45,398 nucleotides of DNA from Schlesneria paludicola DSM 18645 (GTDB taxonomy: Bacteria; Planctomycetota; Planctomycetia; Planctomycetales; Planctomycetaceae): NCBI GenBank assembly GCA_945862235.1, contig CAMAYU010000028.1, forward strand, positions 1 through 45,398. The letters are read 5' to 3'. Shown piece after piece: positions 24,793 to 33,457 of the stretch (its first letter is position 1; each line of letters opens with the position of its first letter). The translations under genes and the position numbers were made by a program. The notes under the pieces were generated by a model that was given only the letters and a program-made list of their open reading frames with translations, made no database searches and was not told the DNA's origin.

Positions 24793-27700
24793 CTATCTCA
24801 CGGTGACGAAGGCATTGTGGCTGAAGAGGACGTGGACGAAGTTTTCTCTCGCGCGTTGAACGGGGACGGCCGACGGGCCGCGTTGCGATTGTCCTCCGGC
24901 GGGGAAGACCGCAGGTTGGTTCGACTTCGTCAGCTCCGCGTGGTCTCGCAGATAGATGCGGCTCACGGAGAGTTCGGCCAGCGATGGCGAATAGTTCAGA
25001 ACCGTCTCGAACGCGGCCGTGATGAAGGCCGTGTTGGTTGGCTCATCGTTCTTGTCGCCAATTTGCTGCGTCAGCTTCTCTGCCAAGAGACGCGACTGGT
25101 CCAGCACGAGAGCGCTGTTCATCAACGCGAGCGCCTGTTGCGGGACCACACTCTCGCGACGGCGATAGCAGGCGTTCGGGTCGGCCACGTCGAACAGTTC
25201 GAGGAACTTCATCTTGTCGTTCGGCGTGTTGCGGAAGTAGAGGCTCCGTCGCAACGAGGTCTGTCCCTGCGTTTCGGGAATCTCCTCCCCGCCGCGTGCT
25301 AGATCGAGCGACCCCGCCGCGAAGAGGACGCTGTCACGCACGACCTCGGCCTCCATGCGGTGCGACGGGAAGTGCCAGAGGAATTTGTTGGTGGGATCGG
25401 GGCTGAGGGGCGAGGGCTGAGGGCTGAGCGACTGAGAAGTCGGTTCGTTGTTCTGTTCCTTGCCTCTCAGTCCTTGTCCCTCAGCGGAACTCATCCGATA
25501 CCCCGCCGACAGCACGATCGCCCGGTGGAGCGGCTTCATCTTCCAGTCGTGGTCCATCAACTCGGAGGCGAGCCAATCGAGCAATTCGGGATGCGAAGGC
25601 TGATCACCGTTGAGGCCGAAGTTGGCGACGCTCGGCACCAACGCTTGGCCGAAGTGACGGAGCCAGATGTGGTTCACCGCCACTCGCGCCGTGCGCGGGT
25701 TCTGCTTCGAGGCGATCCACTGCGCGAGTGCCGTGCGCCGTCCGGTGCTGGTTGACGGGAACATCTCGCCGACCGGGGCGTACTTCTCGTCCGGCATCTC
25801 CATCGCAGATCGGGCTGCGGCCCAAACCTGCTTCGCCGCGATGAGCTTCTGTTCCGCATCAATCGCGGCGGGCGAGTTCTCGAAATACAGGGCATCGGCG
25901 GTGGAACTGACCGCCGGTCGTAACGACGGTTTCACCGACATCAGGTACTGCTCGGCTTGCAGCACGGCTTCGTCGGCTTTGGCGACGGCGACGGCCTTCT
26001 CGGTGCGGCTGGCATTGAGGACCAGTTGCTTCCGTTTCGCGGTCGCTTTGTCGGTCGAGTCGGTTGCCGGACTGAGTCGGACTCGTTCGGCGGCGAGCCG
26101 CGCATGGAGTGACTCGACTTCCTGTTGAGCAGTGACGAGACGTCGCTCAGCCAGTGCGACTTGATCGAGCGCAACCTGCTGCTCGCGGCGCAGGTCATCG
26201 ACCGACGCGACCAGTTCGCGGATGTCGAGTTCGAGAAACTCGGCCGAGCCGCTGTGAACCCACAGCGCGAACTTTCCTGCGCGCCGCGCGACGGGCATCA
26301 CGTAGTCGAGCCGCTTCGTGCCGTTGAGCAGGATCGTTAGTTGTTGCCCGCGCGCGGTGATCTCGATCGTCGCCTCGTCGCCGACTTTGAGGTCTTTCGT
26401 CTGCACGATTCCCGCTGGCGGATAGACCTGCTGACCGCCGACGCGATGAAAGGCCTGCACGGTTTGAGTGGTGTCGCCCGTGTGCGTGTAGATGTCTTGC
26501 GAGTGGCCTTGGTCCACGTAGTCGAAGCTGAATCCGATCGACCGATACTGACCCGGCGCGAGCGGTCGGTACTTCACCTTGATCCGCACATCCTGCGGAA
26601 GAGTCTTCTTCAACACCGTCGTCGCGAAGTGAGTGACCGCTTTCTCGATGAGATGATTGTTCTCGTAAACCCACTCACCGCCCAGCGGCTGCCAGTCGTC
26701 GGGACGAGCGCGAGAGAAGTCGTCGCGGTAGAGGAAGCTGGTTTGGGGTTTGTCTTCTGTCTTAGGTTCTGTCCCCTCGCCCCGGCTCAGCGGGGAGAGG
26801 GTTAGGGTGAGGGGTTCTTCTTTTCTTGTTTCGAACTCACTTGGCTTGTTTTGCCCTGCCTGCAGAGGGGAGAGTGGAAGCGTGAGAGCCATGATCCTGG
26901 CTTCGATCTGTCTCGCCCTTTCTTTCGCCGCACCGATCTCTTGCTCGACCTTGGTGACTGCCGCGCGAGCTTGTTCGACCAACCCGACGGCCAGTTCGGG
27001 GCGGAGGCTCGGGTAGAACGCTTCGACCGGCAGCGAGACCGTTTGAATGGGAGGGAGTTCGCCGCGCAGCGCCGATGGAACTCCGGGCGACAGCGGTTTC
27101 GATTCGTCGGGGTAGCGGTTGTCGCCTCGTTGAAACAAAAAGGTTTTGACATCGGGCTGCTTGTCGAAGACGCGAGCGACGCCATCCTTCAAGACCTCGC
27201 CGAGCGTCGCGTCTTTCTCGGTGCCGGTCGTCGCGAAGAGCCGGTCGGTCCGAACGTCGTGCGGTTCGAAGAAGGCTCGAAAACGAAAGTACTCTTCCTG
27301 CGAGACTGGATCGAACTTGTGATCGTGGCAGCGGCAGCACTTCAACGTGAGGCCGAGGAACGCTTGGCCGGTGTGTTCGACGAGATCAAACATCCAGACA
27401 TTGCGGTCGAACTTGTACCAGTTCCGTCCGATGAAGCCGGTCGCGGGCAAAGCCCTCATGTCGGTCGAAGCGACTTCATCGGCCGCGAGCATTTCGACGA
27501 GCATCCGGTCGTACGGCTTGTCGTCGTTGAGCGAATCGACAATCCAGTCTCGCCATCGCCAGATGTGACGCTGGCTGTACCGGACCTCGTTGATTGCGCG
27601 GCTGCCGTACCAGTCGGAGTAGCGCCACACGTCCATCCAATGCCGTCCCCAACGCTCGCCATATTGAGGCCGCTGGAGCAGCTCATCGACCACCCGTTCG

Positions 27701-28341
27701 TAGTCGCTCGGTTGAGTGCCGGCGATGAACGCATGTCGCTCGTCGCGCGTCGGCGGCAAGCCAATCAGATCGAGGTGGACTCGCCGCAGCCACGTCGCGC
27801 GATCGGTTTCGCGCACGGGAGTCAGGTCGAGTTCGTCATGCTTCGCCGCGAGAAACGCATCGACGGGAGTTCGCACCCATTCAGGATGCTTCACCACGGG
27901 AACGCCCGGTCGCACGACGGGCCGATACGACCACCAGTCGCGTGGATCGGTCTGAGCCTTCTCGTCGGCAGGCCCCGGCGCGCCGCCATCGATCCACTTT
28001 CTGAGCAGGCCAATCTCATCCGCGGTGAGCGGCGTCCCGTCCCCATCAGGCGGCATCTGGATGTCACCCGTGCGAGCCACGATCTCGATCAGCCGACTCT
28101 TCGCTGAGTCGCCCGGCACGATGATGGCTCCACCCTCGCCACCTTTCTTCAGCAGCGTGACCGTATCAACCCGCAACCCGCTCTGCTGCTGAAGCGCCCC
28201 ATGACACGAAGAGCATTTGTGCAGCAACAGCGGCTTGATCTGCTTGAGGTAGTCCGCCGCGTCGTCTGCCAACGCAACCTCGGTCGCCAACAAGCAGGCC
28301 AGCAAAGCGAACGATGAGCGAAGTGGAGCCGTGGTCAGCAT
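24793..28341 (-). CDS. Planctomycete cytochrome c / DUF1549 / LamG-like / DUF1553 protein with repeat-derived insertions
   Basis: The product has 1182 residues from the ATG at 28339-28341, which precedes a signal peptide (LRSSFALLACLLATEVALAD). The order is: PSCyt1 heme motif C43-S-S-C46-H47; DUF1549 at about 160-370 (TWLRRVHLDLIGLPPTRDER, RWGRHWMDVWRYSDWYG) with a further CxxCH (CCRCHDHKFDP); a concanavalin/DUF1080-like module around 535-700 (YRDDFSRARPDDWQPLGGEW); a coiled coil; and DUF1553 at about 850-1120 (VNHIWLRHFGQALVPSVANF, LDWLASELMDHDWKMKPLHR). It is an exported protein of a family linked to breakdown of complex organics in planctomycetes. Two or three stretches (about 485-534, and 28 residues at nucleotides 25399-25482) look like translated repeats. 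The DUF1501 partner usually adjacent is absent here. Confidence 0.93.
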   Translation of the reverse strand: MLTTAPLRSSFALLACLLATEVALADDAADYLKQIKPLLLHKCSSCHGALQQQSGLRVDTVTLLKKGGEGGAIIVPGDSAKSRLIEIVARTGDIQMPPDGDGTPLTADEIGLLRKWIDGGAPGPADEKAQTDPRDWWSYRPVVRPGVPVVKHPEWVRTPVDAFLAAKHDELDLTPVRETDRATWLRRVHLDLIGLPPTRDERHAFIAGTQPSDYERVVDELLQRPQYGERWGRHWMDVWRYSDWYGSRAINEVRYSQRHIWRWRDWIVDSLNDDKPYDRMLVEMLAADEVASTDMRALPATGFIGRNWYKFDRNVWMFDLVEHTGQAFLGLTLKCCRCHDHKFDPVSQEEYFRFRAFFEPHDVRTDRLFATTGTEKDATLGEVLKDGVARVFDKQPDVKTFLFQRGDNRYPDESKPLSPGVPSALRGELPPIQTVSLPVEAFYPSLRPELAVGLVEQARAAVTKVEQEIGAAKERARQIEARIMALTLPLSPLQAGQNKPSEFETRKEEPLTLTLSPLSRGEGTEPKTEDKPQTSFLYRDDFSRARPDDWQPLGGEWVYENNHLIEKAVTHFATTVLKKTLPQDVRIKVKYRPLAPGQYRSIGFSFDYVDQGHSQDIYTHTGDTTQTVQAFHRVGGQQVYPPAGIVQTKDLKVGDEATIEITARGQQLTILLNGTKRLDYVMPVARRAGKFALWVHSGSAEFLELDIRELVASVDDLRREQQVALDQVALAERRLVTAQQEVESLHARLAAERVRLSPATDSTDKATAKRKQLVLNASRTEKAVAVAKADEAVLQAEQYLMSVKPSLRPAVSSTADALYFENSPAAIDAEQKLIAAKQVWAAARSAMEMPDEKYAPVGEMFPSTSTGRRTALAQWIASKQNPRTARVAVNHIWLRHFGQALVPSVANFGLNGDQPSHPELLDWLASELMDHDWKMKPLHRAIVLSAGYRMSSAEGQGLRGKEQNNEPTSQSLSPQPSPLSPDPTNKFLWHFPSHRMEAEVVRDSVLFAAGSLDLARGGEEIPETQGQTSLRRSLYFRNTPNDKMKFLELFDVADPNACYRRRESVVPQQALALMNSALVLDQSRLLAEKLTQQIGDKNDEPTNTAFITAAFETVLNYSPSLAELSVSRIYLRDHAELTKSNQPAVFPAGGQSQRGPSAVPVQRARENFVHVLFSHNAFVTVR
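25399..25482 (-). repeat. 84-bp in-frame insertion of CTCAGCCCTC-type repeat in DUF1553
   Basis: The 28 codons lie between YRMSSA and DPTNKFLWHF, two segments that are directly or nearly adjacent in typical DUF1553 proteins. On the minus strand the DNA contains the tandem-like CTCAGCCCTCAGCCCTCGCC followed by CCTCAGCCCC, translated as SLSPQPSPLSP. Confidence 0.8.
26773..26890 (-). repeat. Repeat-derived coding segment (two copies of a LTLxLSPL-encoding repeat)
   Basis: 26773-26815 is a copy of the CCCTCGCCCCGG...GAGAGGGTTAGGGTGAGGGG repeat seen in ALDH7. Next to it, 26850-26890 is a degenerate second copy. They encode EEPLTLTLSPLSRGEG and ALTLPLSPLQAG within one linker of the DUF1549/1553 protein, between the first coiled region and the LamG-like module. 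Confidence 0.75.
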
Positions 28342-28496
28342 GACGGAGTCTCGCGCAGTGCAGCGAAGGCCGGATCGAACCATCCGCATGGAGGGCCTGC
28401 GGCCGTTCGATTCAGGGAGGCGCGAGAGTGTATCGGCGAACAGAAGCCGTCACGAGGTCGTTGCCGTTGCTGGCTCTTCACCACAAACCGGGATGC

Positions 28497-30779
28497 TCAT
28501 CGCTGCTGCGAGTACGGCCACTGTTGGGGAGTTCCATTAGACGATGCGCCGTTGCCATTCGATTGTCCCGCATTGCCGCCGTTCCATATGGGGAGCGAAT
28601 TCGTCGCGGCCCCGTTGTTGGGACTGGCTCCCACAGGCTGTGAGCCACCGTTGGGCCAAGCCCCGTTGAAGGGTTGCGATCCGTTATTGGGCTGAGTGTT
28701 GGGAAGATTCGTTGGCTCGTCCCACGGAGCCTTGGCGTAGCGCGAACGGCGACCACCATTCGCGTCTTGCGACGCTGAATCCGAACCCGAGTTGGTTCGC
28801 GACTGAGGCTGGCCCCAAGAGGTGGAATCGCCGCCTTGAGTCGCCCCCGAACCGAACTGGGAAGGTAAATCCCAAGGGCGCGAGAAAGAGTTGGCCGGAG
28901 ATTCGGGAGCGATCACAATGTTGTCTGTGGGCGAGTTCGACTGAGTCGATGTCGATTCGGTCCAGCCGGAAGAGACTCCCCCCGGACGCTTCGATGCGGC
29001 GAAGGAAGACCTAGCATCGGCATTCGATTCACTGCCTCCCATCAACTGAATCATTCCCCGGTTGGACGAGTTGTTGGGGTTGGATGAAGAGAACGGAGCC
29101 AACTGCACGCCGGTGTTTTGTCCTTGGGATGAGTTCTGTCCATTCACAGCGGGACCGCCGTGTGGCCACGGCCCCCCGTTGTGATACAGACCGGGGTTCT
29201 GATTCGGGTGTTGCGGCGATGAATTGAACTCGCCGCCAAATCGCGGATCGGTGGCTGGCGGTGACGCAAACGAACCACCCATTGATCCGGAATCACTCGG
29301 GATCACCGGGAACATTCCACCGACACTCATCCCCAATTGAGCCGCAGCGAGACCGGCGCGAGCCCCCTCATCCGTGAAGTTCGTTTGCTCGATCCGTTGT
29401 GCTGCACCGGGTGTCTGCTGTCCCCACGATGATCCGTTGGATGCCGGTTGCTGCGGTGCCAAGTTATTCGCGACATTGCCTCGAACAATCGGAGCGCCCT
29501 GCCAGAACGGGATGTTTGAGTGCGGCTTCGTTCCCGGTGGAGCAGTCAGTGAATCCTGCGGGGGAGTCGAGTCGTAACGCTGTTGCGGTTCCTGTTGCAC
29601 GAAGCCATTCGAGTTACTACCTGGATACGGCAACATTGCATTGTCTGACGGCGCGGATCCGGCAGCTGCAAACGCATTCTGACGACCGGGGCCTGAAGAG
29701 GAATTGTCGCCGTTTCCGTTGGCCCATGTCCGGTCGTTCGATCCGATGCGGTCATTCGGCGTGATGAGGGGGCGCTGATCGCCCACCGGTCTCTGGTCTT
29801 GTGCCAAAGCGTCACCCCACGCGCCGCGCGGTGCCGTTCCCTCGCGGGACAACGGGCTGTTGTTGTTCGCGGATGGACGTTGTTGTCCGTTTTCAAATTG
29901 TTGTCGCTCCGAATCGGCCCGCATTGGCGCGCGTGACATGCGACCGGAGTCGGCGAGACGATCATCGGCGGGCATCGGTGGAGCGGAACGCTGTCCCGGC
30001 GCGGGTTGGTTCATCGCGAAGTCCTGTTCGCGACTTCCGCCGTCTCGCGCACCGGCTCCCGATGGCCGCCCCTGCGGAAACAGCTTCGCCAAGTACTGTT
30101 GCGTTTCCGATTCGCTCGAACCTTTACGCAGGAGTGCATAGGCCTCCTCATAGCGCCCCTGCTTGCCGTACAGCGTGCCCAGATTGAGCGTCGCGCCCTT
30201 GTGACCCGGTTCGACGGCCAGTGCTTCGAGCAACATCTTTTCAGCCTGCTTGTCGCCGCCGCGCAGCCAGTGCGAGTAGCCGATGTCGTTGAGCAAATTC
30301 GGGTTTCGAGGCTGTTTTTTCAGAGCCGCTTCGTAATGGTTATCGGCCACGCCGAACAGTTGTTGTTTGTCGGCGATCACCGCCAAACCGTGATGCGCAT
30401 CGGGGTCATCGGGCTTGACCGCCAACGCTTGCTCAAACGCGCGGCGCGACTCTTCCAGCCGGCCTTCTTTCAGCCGTTGATTTCCATCGCGCAGGCTCTC
30501 GGCAATGGTCTTGCTTTGCCGCTCTTCAGACCGTTTGGCCAGTCGCTCCTTCAATTCGGGCGACATCTCAACCGGCTTAGGCTCCTTCTTTTTCTGGCCC
30601 CAATACCGCACGACTTCTTCGTGGTTCGGGTCGTTGCCCGGTGGTTTGGCGTCCTTCTTCCAAGAGGCCGTCCATTTCTCGGAGGCGCTGTTCATCGACG
30701 CACACCCGCTGGCGGCGCACGACAAGAGTGCCATAGCCAGCAGCGAAGCCACGCAGGTCAAGCGAGCAGAATTCGTCAT
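28497..30779 (-). CDS. TPR lipoprotein with long Asn/Ser/Gln/Gly-rich tail
   Basis: The product has 760 residues. The start ATG at 30777-30779 has AAGGA 8 bases upstream. A lipoprotein signal ends in the lipobox A-S-G-C26, so the mature protein is probably lipid-anchored. Residues about 95-225 form three to four tetratricopeptide repeats (GRLEESRRAFEQALAVKPDD; DNHYEAALKKQPRNPNLLND; AEKMLLEALAVEPGHKGATL; GRYEEAYALLRKG). From about 235 to the end (over 500 residues) the chain is low complexity, rich in Asn, Ser, Gln, Gly and Pro, with no hydrophobic core. TPRs mediate protein contacts; the tail may be disordered or surface-exposed. The specific role is unknown. It is divergent from hisF across a 396-bp gap. 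Confidence 0.9.
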   Translation of the reverse strand: MTNSARLTCVASLLAMALLSCAASGCASMNSASEKWTASWKKDAKPPGNDPNHEEVVRYWGQKKKEPKPVEMSPELKERLAKRSEERQSKTIAESLRDGNQRLKEGRLEESRRAFEQALAVKPDDPDAHHGLAVIADKQQLFGVADNHYEAALKKQPRNPNLLNDIGYSHWLRGGDKQAEKMLLEALAVEPGHKGATLNLGTLYGKQGRYEEAYALLRKGSSESETQQYLAKLFPQGRPSGAGARDGGSREQDFAMNQPAPGQRSAPPMPADDRLADSGRMSRAPMRADSERQQFENGQQRPSANNNSPLSREGTAPRGAWGDALAQDQRPVGDQRPLITPNDRIGSNDRTWANGNGDNSSSGPGRQNAFAAAGSAPSDNAMLPYPGSNSNGFVQQEPQQRYDSTPPQDSLTAPPGTKPHSNIPFWQGAPIVRGNVANNLAPQQPASNGSSWGQQTPGAAQRIEQTNFTDEGARAGLAAAQLGMSVGGMFPVIPSDSGSMGGSFASPPATDPRFGGEFNSSPQHPNQNPGLYHNGGPWPHGGPAVNGQNSSQGQNTGVQLAPFSSSNPNNSSNRGMIQLMGGSESNADARSSFAASKRPGGVSSGWTESTSTQSNSPTDNIVIAPESPANSFSRPWDLPSQFGSGATQGGDSTSWGQPQSRTNSGSDSASQDANGGRRSRYAKAPWDEPTNLPNTQPNNGSQPFNGAWPNGGSQPVGASPNNGAATNSLPIWNGGNAGQSNGNGASSNGTPQQWPYSQQR

Positions 30780-31175
30780 TCAACCGATCCTTGGTTGAGG
30801 CGAGGGCAGACAGACATCGAGTTGAGTTGGCAGCCCGAAGACAGGAAACAAGCGAAGCGAGCAGAGCGGCGAAACAGTCGAAAGACAGGCAGAAAGTGCC
30901 GCTCTTCAGAGGGGATGCCGACACGAAACATCCATTCTCGTGCCGACTGCGGCGAAATGTTAAAGTCTGTTTCAAATTGTGTCGAGACGAGCTTTTCTTC
31001 CCGAAGGCCATCGAAGACAGCAAAGCCTCCCACACCAACCCGCAGCGTGAGCGAGGGCGTCGATAGACTTCGCCCTCGCTCACGCTGCGGGTTGGTGTGA
31101 GAAACTCCCTTTGGTGACTCACCTTGCCTTTTGTTGTTGACCCCATTCATTCCCCCTCCCGCCAAAGACCGCCTC
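30780..31175. other. 396-bp divergent intergenic region
   Basis: It lies between the TPR lipoprotein gene (minus) and hisF (plus) and must hold both promoters. The hisF-proximal part is occupied by the perfect palindrome at 31031-31099; nothing else was recognised. Confidence 0.5.
31031..31099. repeat. Perfect 29-bp palindrome (CACACCAACCCGC family)
   Basis: Arms 31031-31059 (CACACCAACCCGCAGCGTGA and on) and 31071-31099 are exact reverse complements around an 11-base loop. It is upstream of hisF, so it is not the terminator of a neighbouring gene. Partial relatives occur at 24763-24790, 37835-37860 and 38509-38605. Confidence 0.9.
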
Positions 31176-31952
31176 ATGCTCGCCAAACGCATCATTCCGT
31201 GCCTTGATGTTCACGCCGGTCGCGTCGTCAAAGGGGTCAATTTTTTGAACCTGCGTGACGCGGGCGATCCCGTGCAGATTGCCGCTCAGTACGAAGAGGA
31301 CGGCGCGGACGAGCTCGTCTTTCTCGACATCACCGCCAGTCACGAGCAGCGCGAGATCATGCTCGACGTGGTCCGACGCACGTCCGAAGTCTGCTTCATG
31401 CCGCTCACCGTCGGCGGCGGCATCCGGACGCTCGACGACATCCGCATGTTGCTCAGTGCCGGTTGCGACAAGGTCTCGATCAACTCGACCGCCGTGAAAG
31501 ACCCGAACCTCGTGCGCGAGGCGGCTCTGAAATTCGGCAGCCAGTGCATCGTCGTGAACATCGACCCGAAACGGATTCAACGCGACGGCCGCGAAGTGTG
31601 GGAAGTCCATGTGAACGGCGGCCGCGTCCCAACGGGACTCGAAGCGGTCGCGTGGGCACGCGAAGTCGAACGGCTCGGCGCGGGCGAGATCGTGCTGACC
31701 TGCATGGACGCCGACGGGACTCAAGACGGCTACGACCTCGAGATGACGCGCGCCGTCGCCGATGCGGTCAACATCCCCGTCGTCGCCAGCGGCGGCGCGG
31801 GACATCCCGAACACCTCCGCACGATCCTGACCGAAGGCCACGCCAGCGCCGCCCTCGCCGCCAGCATCTTCCACTACGGCACGCACCCGATCGGCGTCAC
31901 CAAGCAATACCTCGCCGACCACGGAGTCCCGATCCGCTTCAACCGGGTCTGA
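31176..31952 (+). CDS. hisF: Imidazole glycerol phosphate synthase subunit HisF
   Basis: The product has 258 residues from the ATG at 31176, which gives the canonical start [12 protein letters not shown]; an earlier start at 31131 is not needed. The catalytic aspartates D11 (CLDV) and D130 (VVNIDPKR) are in place. So are the phosphate-binding segments [34 protein letters not shown] and [13 protein letters not shown]. HisF is the cyclase barrel that uses ammonia from HisH to close the imidazole ring and release AICAR in histidine synthesis. hisH and the other his genes are not in the window, so the pathway genes are dispersed. Length is normal. Cytoplasmic. Confidence 0.98.
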   Translation: MLAKRIIPCLDVHAGRVVKGVNFLNLRDAGDPVQIAAQYEEDGADELVFLDITASHEQREIMLDVVRRTSEVCFMPLTVGGGIRTLDDIRMLLSAGCDKVSINSTAVKDPNLVREAALKFGSQCIVVNIDPKRIQRDGREVWEVHVNGGRVPTGLEAVAWAREVERLGAGEIVLTCMDADGTQDGYDLEMTRAVADAVNIPVVASGGAGHPEHLRTILTEGHASAALAASIFHYGTHPIGVTKQYLADHGVPIRFNRV

Positions 31953-32011
31953 AAGCTGACAGCATTTGTGGGATGCGTTTGGAGGAGATGACTCGCGTCA
32001 CTCCAGACCGC

Positions 32012-33430
32012 TCACTTCACGATGTAGCCCATGTCTCCCGTGGGATTCTGATTCGAGGATTTGAGATCGACTCCCCCTTGGTCGGAGTGGTCGGGGCCAA
32101 CACTCCAGACGACGGTATTCAAGGACTCTTCGCGTCGGTAGCGAATCGGCTCTCCCTTCGGATCGCACGGATCGACGGGAATCACGTCGAGGTACTGCGG
32201 TACGAGTAAGTTCAGTTCCGCAGGGAACTCCCCGCGATCTCGCCGGTAACTCTGGAGAGCGAGCACAACTTCCAAGACGGCTTGGCGTCCATCCTCTTCG
32301 TGGCTCGTCACAGTGTTTGTAATCGAGTCCGATGTCCAGAATGCCAAGCTGGCAATCGAGCGTTGAATCGCAAACTTGATCTCAGCCGGCTTGAGGCGAT
32401 TCGGTGGGGCTACCGAGTTTGGATCGGGATGAAAGAGTAGAGGGGATTTCGAAGCAGGCGTTCTGCGTTGTGTCAGCGGCTTGTCCATTTCCTCAAGACA
32501 ATTGGCCAAGATTTGCCGTTGCAGGCAGAGCATCAAATGTGGGTCGCCGACAACCCACAGTCGAAACTGTCGTGACAGGTTCGGTTCGCGACTGAAAAGG
32601 CTCGGAGCGTCCTCTGCCAATTCGCGCAGACTCATTTTCGAAAGCTGTTCATTGAGCCAGACGTACTCGGACTTCAGGACATCGGACCATGGAGCAGATG
32701 TCGCGAACACGGCTCGCACCTCATTCAATGCCTCACGCAATTGAGCAACCGAGACGGCGGGATGTTCCGCCCATCGCACGATGTCATCGACCGTACTCAG
32801 GTACATAGCTTTGCTAAACATGCGGTCGAGCCACGTTCCCCTCTGACCGAGATGTCGGCTGAAACGGAAGCCCGCAAGATGCCATTCCCACGCGGTGGCC
32901 ACGTCGCCTTGCTGCTCAAACTCCTCAGCCTCCAATCGCGCGAGGAGGAACATTCGCTGCAAGTCTATAATGTTTGCCGTCCAGATCGACTCCCCGTCTT
33001 TCATTGGCAGCGGATGTTGTGCGAGCGGAAACGTTGTTCCGCGCTTCCACTCCAACAACGCGTCGCGTTGAGCGATCCGCCAAGCCGAAATCTGTTCGCG
33101 TTCCTCCGGGGTGTTCTTTCGCTGCTCGAAGACAATGCCCGGATACTTCCCGCGCTGGTCGGGGTGAGACTCAACGGCGGCATTGACCTTGTCGTACTTC
33201 GCGAGCGCGGCTTCGTAGACGAGGATCGCGTTCTGATCGGCGGGGACATCGCGTTGGGAGAACTCAGCCACGTCGAACGGATCGCCGATGTCGGGAACTT
33301 GCGACAGCGACCACAGGCGGAAGACGACGGGCGCGGCGAACAAGGTCAGCGCCAGCATGACTGCCCAAGCTGTGGCCGGAATCGGAGTCATTCGCTGCCA
33401 CAGTGAGGGAGTTGGTTCGATGTCGGTCAT
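32012..33430 (-). CDS. Single-pass membrane protein of unknown function
   Basis: The 472-residue product has one N-terminal transmembrane helix (residues about 19-40, ATAWAVMLALTLFAAPVVFR), then a long helical, tryptophan-containing region (TAWEWHLAGFRFSRHLGQRG, WSDVLKSEYVWLNEQLSKMS). The C-terminal 80 residues (VLALQSYRRDRGEFPAELNL, IPVDPCDPKGEPIRY, VVWSVGPDHSDQGGV) resemble the end of pseudopilin-like proteins, where a processed chain of dates or values ends in a 'sequential' beta region. That resemblance is inferred and carries no prepilin peptidase site. It starts 27 bp after the permease stop on the same strand and may be co-transcribed with the transporter genes. Confidence 0.8.
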   Translation of the reverse strand: MTDIEPTPSLWQRMTPIPATAWAVMLALTLFAAPVVFRLWSLSQVPDIGDPFDVAEFSQRDVPADQNAILVYEAALAKYDKVNAAVESHPDQRGKYPGIVFEQRKNTPEEREQISAWRIAQRDALLEWKRGTTFPLAQHPLPMKDGESIWTANIIDLQRMFLLARLEAEEFEQQGDVATAWEWHLAGFRFSRHLGQRGTWLDRMFSKAMYLSTVDDIVRWAEHPAVSVAQLREALNEVRAVFATSAPWSDVLKSEYVWLNEQLSKMSLRELAEDAPSLFSREPNLSRQFRLWVVGDPHLMLCLQRQILANCLEEMDKPLTQRRTPASKSPLLFHPDPNSVAPPNRLKPAEIKFAIQRSIASLAFWTSDSITNTVTSHEEDGRQAVLEVVLALQSYRRDRGEFPAELNLLVPQYLDVIPVDPCDPKGEPIRYRREESLNTVVWSVGPDHSDQGGVDLKSSNQNPTGDMGYIVK

Positions 33431-33457
33431 GCGGGCTGACTCTGCTTTCCCTGAGCT

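Noticed and set aside
26851-28107. 418-codon plus-strand ORF opposite the DUF1549/1553 gene
   Set aside because: The minus strand carries the conserved DUF1549 blocks.
31031-31099. CRISPR-like or riboswitch reading of the palindromes
   Set aside because: Repeats are isolated palindromes without regular spacers, and no conserved aptamer sequence was recognised.
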